Shown one piece after another: positions 58,955 to 64,000 of a stretch of 64,000 bases of DNA (the stretch's first letter is position 1; each line of letters begins with the position of its first letter). Source of the stretch: Podaxis mareebaensis (Eukaryota > Basidiomycota > Agaricomycetes > Agaricales > Agaricaceae); contig JAEUWP010000117.1 of assembly GCA_018524725.1 (NCBI GenBank), positions 1-64,000 of the forward strand, in the 5' to 3' direction. The notes below the pieces were generated by a model. The model saw nothing but the letters and a program-made list of their open reading frames with translations, searched no databases and was not told where the DNA came from. Made by a program: the position numbers and the translations under genes.

Positions 58955-61331
58955 TGGGTTAGAAGGCAGATGATTGGGAGAGTAATTGATCAGGATGACT
59001 GACGCGTCACCATGCATAACGCGTCGCCTTCGGTAATTGCCGATTGTCTCTATTTTTGGCAGACACAGATAAAATGATCATATAGGAGAAACACTGCTCT
59101 TCCAGTGCCTTCGTCACACCCTACTTGCCCAAACCCAAGGCAATTGCATGTTACCTCCATTCCAACCCTACTGGAGGTATCATGCCCCAGATTTGTAGCA
59201 CCAAGTATGTGACAAAAGCCCCTCTGACTGTAAATGTTTCCTCCAACAAGACCTCCACATGGGGTAGACAAGCATGATCAGGAGGAATAATGATACCTAC
59301 TATGATACATCCATCCTCTATCCTCCTACAACAAGAAATCCTTCTCAAGATCTTACAAAAGTTCATTGATTATCACTTGTAGTTTTCCTCCATTCAAAAC
59401 CCCTACACCTGACAAACCTGTTACAATCATCTTCCTTCATGCCATTGTCACCATCTTTCATTGTTCTTCCCCACCATTTTGTTGTCTCCTCTAGTTCACT
59501 GTCTTGATTCATGCCTCAGCTATTGGCCATATCTCATCTATTCCAAGTTGTACTATATTTAGCATCCAGTGTTAGGGTAGTCCTTATCACCAGGCACCTA
59601 AACTTAAGCTAAGGGGTGGCTATCTCAGTAGATGGTTCACAAGTGCTAGGATCTACCAAGAAGGATAACAGTAAGTAGGTGGTGAGGCATGTGTCCAATT
59701 AAGCACACTTAGAGGTTGAACTTCTATTAGTCAAGAGCATGACCAATAGAGAGTTTACTACCACACTGATCATCAACTAACATCAATTGTAAGAGTGAGG
59801 AATACAGATACAATTTGAGAATATTGGAAGTTTGCACTTCCAGTATATGGGCAGCTATTTAAGCTCTACATCTAATGTCCTAATTGGGTAGTTATGACAA
59901 TGTAGCATGAAGTCCAATGGTCAATCAGAAACATGTAACTACAGCATGGATATGAGATGAAAATAGAAACAGACTAAGAGCTAGAAATAGATTGAGTCCA
60001 AGAATGGTTTGAGATGAGTTATAGAGAGATAACTAACAGGAGACAGAAACAAGAAGTAATACTAGAAATAAGTCCATATATCCTGACTGATAGACAAGAG
60101 GTGTATACTACAAGTCTAGGTCTAGATGAAGTTGTCCATTAGAAGAATCAGAAGTAAATGAGGCAGGAGATGAGGCAGAAGAGGGAACTGTGAAGTTCCC
60201 AACAAGTGGAGAGTTGAGAGAGTCTGACTCAATCATAGAGCTGTGGCACAGTGACTGTGATGACAAGGATGATGAGGAGACATCTCCAGTGATATAGGAA
60301 GTGTTGGAAATGCAAATCTGCTCCAAGCTGAGCCTTGCAATCTGAAGTCTCAGATAGTGGATGGACACTGACCACTATGCTTTTCCTTTCATGTGACCCT
60401 TTCCCTTTCTCTAGATAGACCTTTCATAATATTTTCCCCTTTGTCCCACATGTTTTGTGTCCTTTTAGATATATCATGCATAGACAAGTCCTTTGTCCCT
60501 TTAATGGTATCCCCTTTTGATGATCCTTAACAGATAAGAGTATATATATAGTTCTGGTAGATAGACTCCCTCAGCTCTCATATGCATACATCAAGTGACT
60601 GAGCTGAGTTAAATGGCATTCACTTTGACTTTCTCATGATACTAATTCATATCCTAATTACTATTGTATTTCTTCAGGTACATCTAATACTAGCTCTTGT
60701 ACACATACATCAAGTGACTGAGTTACTATTGTATTTCTTCAGGTTATAGGCCCCAGCCATTGCTAAACCTACCAATGTATTGCTGCTTTAACCCATGCCC
60801 ACTGTGTCCACTATGTCCCTTCCCACTGTGACCCCTGTCAACAACACCCTCCCTGCAAGCATACCAAAACTTGAGCTCAGCAGTGTGAGCTGGGCTGTCT
60901 TCTCCTTCTGATTCATCACAGAAGTTGAATTCAAAGGGTTATAGGGACATTTTGATAGAAAGTCAAAGCATCCCATTCTAGCTTCACCACCTGTAACTTC
61001 CACCAACCCCTCCTTGTCCACCCCTTCTGCCACACCTGCTGTGACTACACCTGGTACAGATGGCAAATCTTTACCTCCTGTAGCATAACCAACCTCAACT
61101 GTTGTCACCCCCAAGATGGTCACTGAATGGAATTACAATGAACAAGTAGCTGGATCCCTTCTGTTTCAAAAGATCCCAGACTCCACACTGATGAATGTCA
61201 CATGTTGTGCAACTGTCAAAGACATATGAGACCATGTTGTACAAGAATACACCTATAAGGGTGCCTTCTCACAATCCCACCTTCAACATGAGTTCATGTC
61301 CTCTCATTGCCCTGACAAAGGTGATGTTTGA

Positions 61332-61336
61332 CTCTT
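61332..61336. repeat. 5 bp target-site duplication, left (CTCTT)
   Basis: CTCTT directly before TGTTACATTCC; the same five bases follow the LTR at 62028-62032. Confidence 0.85.
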
Positions 61337-62027
61337 TGTTACATTCCAGATGGGCACCTAGGGCATCAGGGAGCAGACCTCAGCCTCAGCTTATGTGCTG
61401 TGCCCTTCCAGTATTGTGTTGGTCCAATTTGGACAGAGGCAGAACCCAGAGGCAGAAGGAATGAGAGACAGAGTGTGGACAAGCAGCAGGAGTGGTCAGA
61501 AGATGACCCAGAGGACTGACAAGCAGATCAGAGGAGGAGGAGGATAACAAAGTTGATATTCAGACTGAGGAAATGGATACAGGAAACTACTATGCTTAAA
61601 TACACATTGAGAACCAGAAACAGGGAACAGAAAAATAACTGGAGAACAATAGCAAGTACAAACAGGTAAAACATTTCAGAGGTAAAGCAGGAACTGGAAG
61701 CATGTGGAAGGTACAGGTATGGAGGTGGAATGGAAAGGAGGCTGTTCAGGATGTAATAAAATATAGAACAGAAGCAAGGAACAAATGGACCAAGGCAAGG
61801 GTAAAGGATCTGAGATGATAAAGGAAAAGTGAATGAACAACACTCATTGCAGTGGTCATGAGTAACTGAGTGCATGCACCCACCTGTTCAGATAACAGGG
61901 TGGATGGAAATCCATCAACAGAATGAGCAGATTGGAATCATGTGAAATCAGAACATCAGATATTGGATTTTTGGACATTGGATAAGTGCAGGAAAGTAAG
62001 CACAGATGTGTGTGAGCAGTTGTGACA
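61337..62027. mobile_element. Solo LTR, family B, inside copia gag
   Basis: 691 bp, starting TGTTACATTCC and ending TTGTGACA (TG...CA ends with a short inverted repeat). CTCTT flanks both sides. Its removal joins gag in frame (LF to LNGLQSKWNEL). A 5 bp duplication suits Ty3/gypsy or copia integration. No internal region remains, so LTR-LTR recombination removed it. Confidence 0.88.
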
Positions 62028-62032
62028 CTCTT
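62028..62032. repeat. 5 bp target-site duplication, right (CTCTT)
   Basis: Right copy of the duplication flanking the family B solo LTR. Confidence 0.85.
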
Positions 62033-62162
62033 CCTCAATGGCCTTCAGTCCAAATGGAATGAACTGGCATCTGTCAGTGTACACATAAGTGATGATGACT
62101 ATCACAGTACTATTCTCTCCTCCTTACCCCATTGGTTGGCAAACTTTGCAATGGGCCAACTT

Positions 62163-62167
62163 GCAGC
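62163..62167. repeat. 5 bp target-site duplication, left (GCAGC)
   Basis: GCAGC directly before TGTTACAAGG; repeated at 62959-62963. Confidence 0.85.
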
Positions 62168-62958
62168 TGTTACAAGGTTTCTTCTTTGGCTGAGCAATGC
62201 CTAAGTTAGAGCCTATCCTTGTAAGAAAGGTGAGCAGAGGTCCTAGTCCTATACAGGTCTATAGGAGCTGCTCAGTTTAACCTCAGGTGGCTGTTCACAT
62301 TGTCACTAGGCAGTGAACTTGTATAGATTGCACACTCCATAGGACAAAACATTGACAAGAAGCCTAAGAGGGAAGAGCTGACTACAAGGGTGAAGAGTTG
62401 TAGACTTAACACACTACTGTTGCTTAAGGACTTATTCAAGTACCAAGAGGAGGTGACATGTGTTAAGAGGAAGTGAACACTCGTTAAGATTAGACTTGGC
62501 TAATCTACATGTCTAAGTGATGTACATATACAAGTCCCAATGACTACTTAAGGAAGTAGATCAATTGTAGCATAGAAGATGAATAAGAAGAAGGAACATA
62601 TGAAAGGAATGCATATGTCATAGGTAAAAGTCTGCATGAGTGAACATAGTTGATGCAGTAGAAATATAACATAAGAGATGAAACTGATACCTGGTCCAAA
62701 TATAGAAAGTGTCTAGGAAAGGAAATGGTAAGTTCAGCATTCAATCACAGATCATCATCACAGGGGAAGTATACTCCATGATAGCAACATGCTTCGTCTA
62801 CCTTCTTGCACATTTCCCAATCAAGTGTCTGTCACAACTTGGTAGTTTCCTGCCAAAGGCTGACCATCATATGCTTCATCAAATCCCAATCCTCATGAGT
62901 CTGTTCTCCAGTTTCTTCAGCCTCCTCGGTGATCTTGGAGTCTGCAATATTCGTAACA
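62168..62958. mobile_element. Solo LTR, family A, inside copia gag
   Basis: 791 bp with perfect TGTTAC...GTAACA ends and a GCAGC duplication on both sides. Removing it restores the gag frame (MGQLAA to AQLHDSLGGTINPEV). Same family as 36425-37192. It retains a few CpG sites near its right end, so it may be younger than its host element. Confidence 0.9.
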
Positions 62959-62963
62959 GCAGC
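62959..62963. repeat. 5 bp target-site duplication, right (GCAGC)
   Basis: Right copy of the duplication flanking the family A solo LTR. Confidence 0.85.
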
Positions 62964-64000
62964 TGCACAACTCCATGACTCCCTTGGTGGTACCATCAAC
63001 CCTGAAGTTCTGATAATATTAATCAGTAATGAATGGGAGCACAGACAATCACATGCACCTAATAAGTCATCCCTGAAGACAGACAGGGATGATGCTATGT
63101 TTGTTGATGGAGGGAAGAAGTCAAGTGGAAAAGGAAAGAGGAAGGGGAAGTGTCATGAGTGTGGGGAGTATAGACACTGGTGGTGAGAATGTCCAAAATG
63201 AGGCTCCAAGAAAGGCCAGGGTGGAAACTCCTCTCAGGGTGGCAGTGGATTTGCCAATATAGTAGAAGAAGAGGACAAGTCCTTGGCAGTCAAAATCAAA
63301 GAGGTATTAGATGAAAATGAGGCTGGGGATGAGTTCTGTGATGACAATGCTGATTGGATCTCAGCATCAATCACAATGGAGATGGGTGAGTTGGAGGGAG
63401 AGTGGTGGATAGAAGATATAGCAAGTGAGGATATCAACTCCTTGAACTATGCTCATGAAGAAGTCATAGTCAGCCAGGCCCAAGAGACACCCACTTCAAC
63501 ACAGATTGAAATCTTCAATTCTGGAACATCATGCCATATTTCACCACACTGCAATGCCTTTACCAGTTTTCAATCCATTGCCCCTCACCCTCTGCATGCT
63601 GCAAATAAGCAAAACTTCAATGCTGTTGGGAAAGGAGATATTGTTTTGGACATACTGAATGGAGTAGTAACCTCACAGTTGAGGTTGACTGAAGTATTAT
63701 ACTCTCCTGAAGCTGGCTATACCCTCATATCTATTGGCTGACTTAATCAGGCTGGCTTCTCAATGACTTTCATGAATGGAAAGTGTGTGATTCAAGATCC
63801 TTGAGGTGTGCATGTTGCTGAAATTCCTCAGAATGGAAATGGCCTGTACAAGATCATCAGAGAAGTTGAAGGACAACCAGTCAATATCAACACAGTTGGA
63901 GAACCACTCATGCTGGATCTGGTACATTGTCATCTTGGCTACATTGCACCTGCTGCAGTGCAGAAACTCTTAAATGATGGCATGGTGACTGGGTTGAGGA

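Larger units (their letters stand above)
59110..64000. mobile_element. CpG-depleted transposon block 2
   Basis: From the 5' flank of the proteasome gene to the window edge, CG is almost absent apart from a few sites near 62790-62955. It holds a Ty1/copia relic and two nested solo LTRs. The part at 59110-60740 shows no recognised gene; a duplicated TTACTATTGTATTTCTTCAG (near 60658 and 60724) marks the leader of the copia element. Confidence 0.75.
60740..64000 (+). pseudogene. Ty1/copia gag-pol relic, runs off the right edge
   Basis: Gag starts near IPKLELSSVSWAVF, then EWNYNEQVAGSLLFQKIPDS, EYTYKGAFSQSHLQHEFM and SVHISDDDYHSTILSSLP. Solo LTRs at 61337-62027 and 62168-62958 interrupt it; ignoring each of them and one duplication copy leaves gag in frame. 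The zinc knuckle is CHECGEYRHWW.EC (CX2CX4HX4C) near 63150-63190. The protease motif reads IFNSGTSCHIS, where DSG is expected, so the catalytic Asp appears lost. The pre-integrase region (DLVHCHLGYIAPAAVQKLL) is at the edge. In-frame TGA stops occur. A dead element. Confidence 0.85.

Noticed and set aside
1..64000. CRISPR arrays, bacterial operons, prokaryotic regulatory sites
   Set aside because: The window is eukaryotic; I found no spaced palindromic repeats or prokaryotic gene organisation.

Overview
This is a eukaryotic, fungal window, almost certainly from an Agaricomycete (mushroom-forming basidiomycete). The genes carry many 45-70 nt GT-AG introns, lie on both strands and belong to families common in that class: single-exon F-box/leucine-rich proteins, NACHT NTPases, a PC-esterase, a CPS1-like glycosyltransferase, and Ty3/gypsy, Ty1/copia and LINE elements. 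I cannot name the genus. Gene models below were spliced by eye, and several were confirmed by frame arithmetic and conserved motifs.

Left arm (1-20.3 kb): a CPS1/hyaluronan-synthase-like family 2 glycosyltransferase (1687-3437, -), a GDS/DxxH PC-esterase-like acyltransferase (5769-7292, -), an F-box protein (8449-10446, -), a small His-rich membrane protein (10905-11838, +), and a decayed LINE tail (12165-12646). Then comes a tandemly duplicated two-gene unit: aldo-keto reductase plus small membrane protein, at 13538-16130 and again at 17496-20317. The first small membrane protein copy is frameshifted.

Middle (21.3-30.5 kb): an RNase P/MRP subunit of the Rpr2/Rpp21 family (21329-22292, -) with a 5'-truncated LINE flanked by an 18 bp target-site duplication just upstream; a gene that I splice into a seven-membrane-segment protein with a tail of about 850 residues (23521-27426, -); and a HAC1/XBP1-type bZIP gene (28477-29747, +). 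In the bZIP gene two overlapping frames imply a frame-shifting intron, and its promoter holds a perfect UPR-element match next to the TATA box.

Accessory block (31-40.8 kb): a NACHT NTPase broken by an in-frame stop. Its likely 3' half lies about 1.9 kb downstream, behind an integrase-like fragment and an F-box gene. This runs into about 6 kb almost free of CpG, made of decayed LTR retrotransposon (gag with CGA-to-TGA-type stops, and a 768 bp LTR).

Right conserved block (40.8-59 kb): a Zn(II)2Cys6 regulator (-), a Mg-chelatase/MoxR-like protein without a P-loop (-), a single-pass membrane protein with a very long cytoplasmic tail (+), Vps53 of the GARP complex (-), a CTR copper transporter (+), and 20S proteasome alpha subunit PSMA4/Pre9 (-).

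Right edge (59-64 kb): a second CpG-depleted block holding a Ty1/copia gag-pol relic. Two solo LTRs are nested in its gag, each with terminal inverted repeats and a perfect 5 bp duplication. One of them belongs to the same LTR family as the copy in the first depleted block.

The most interesting items are the HAC1-like frame-shifting intron with its self-recognition promoter element, the candidate orphan 7TM protein, the duplicated reductase/membrane-protein pair, and the nested, deaminated retrotransposon layers.
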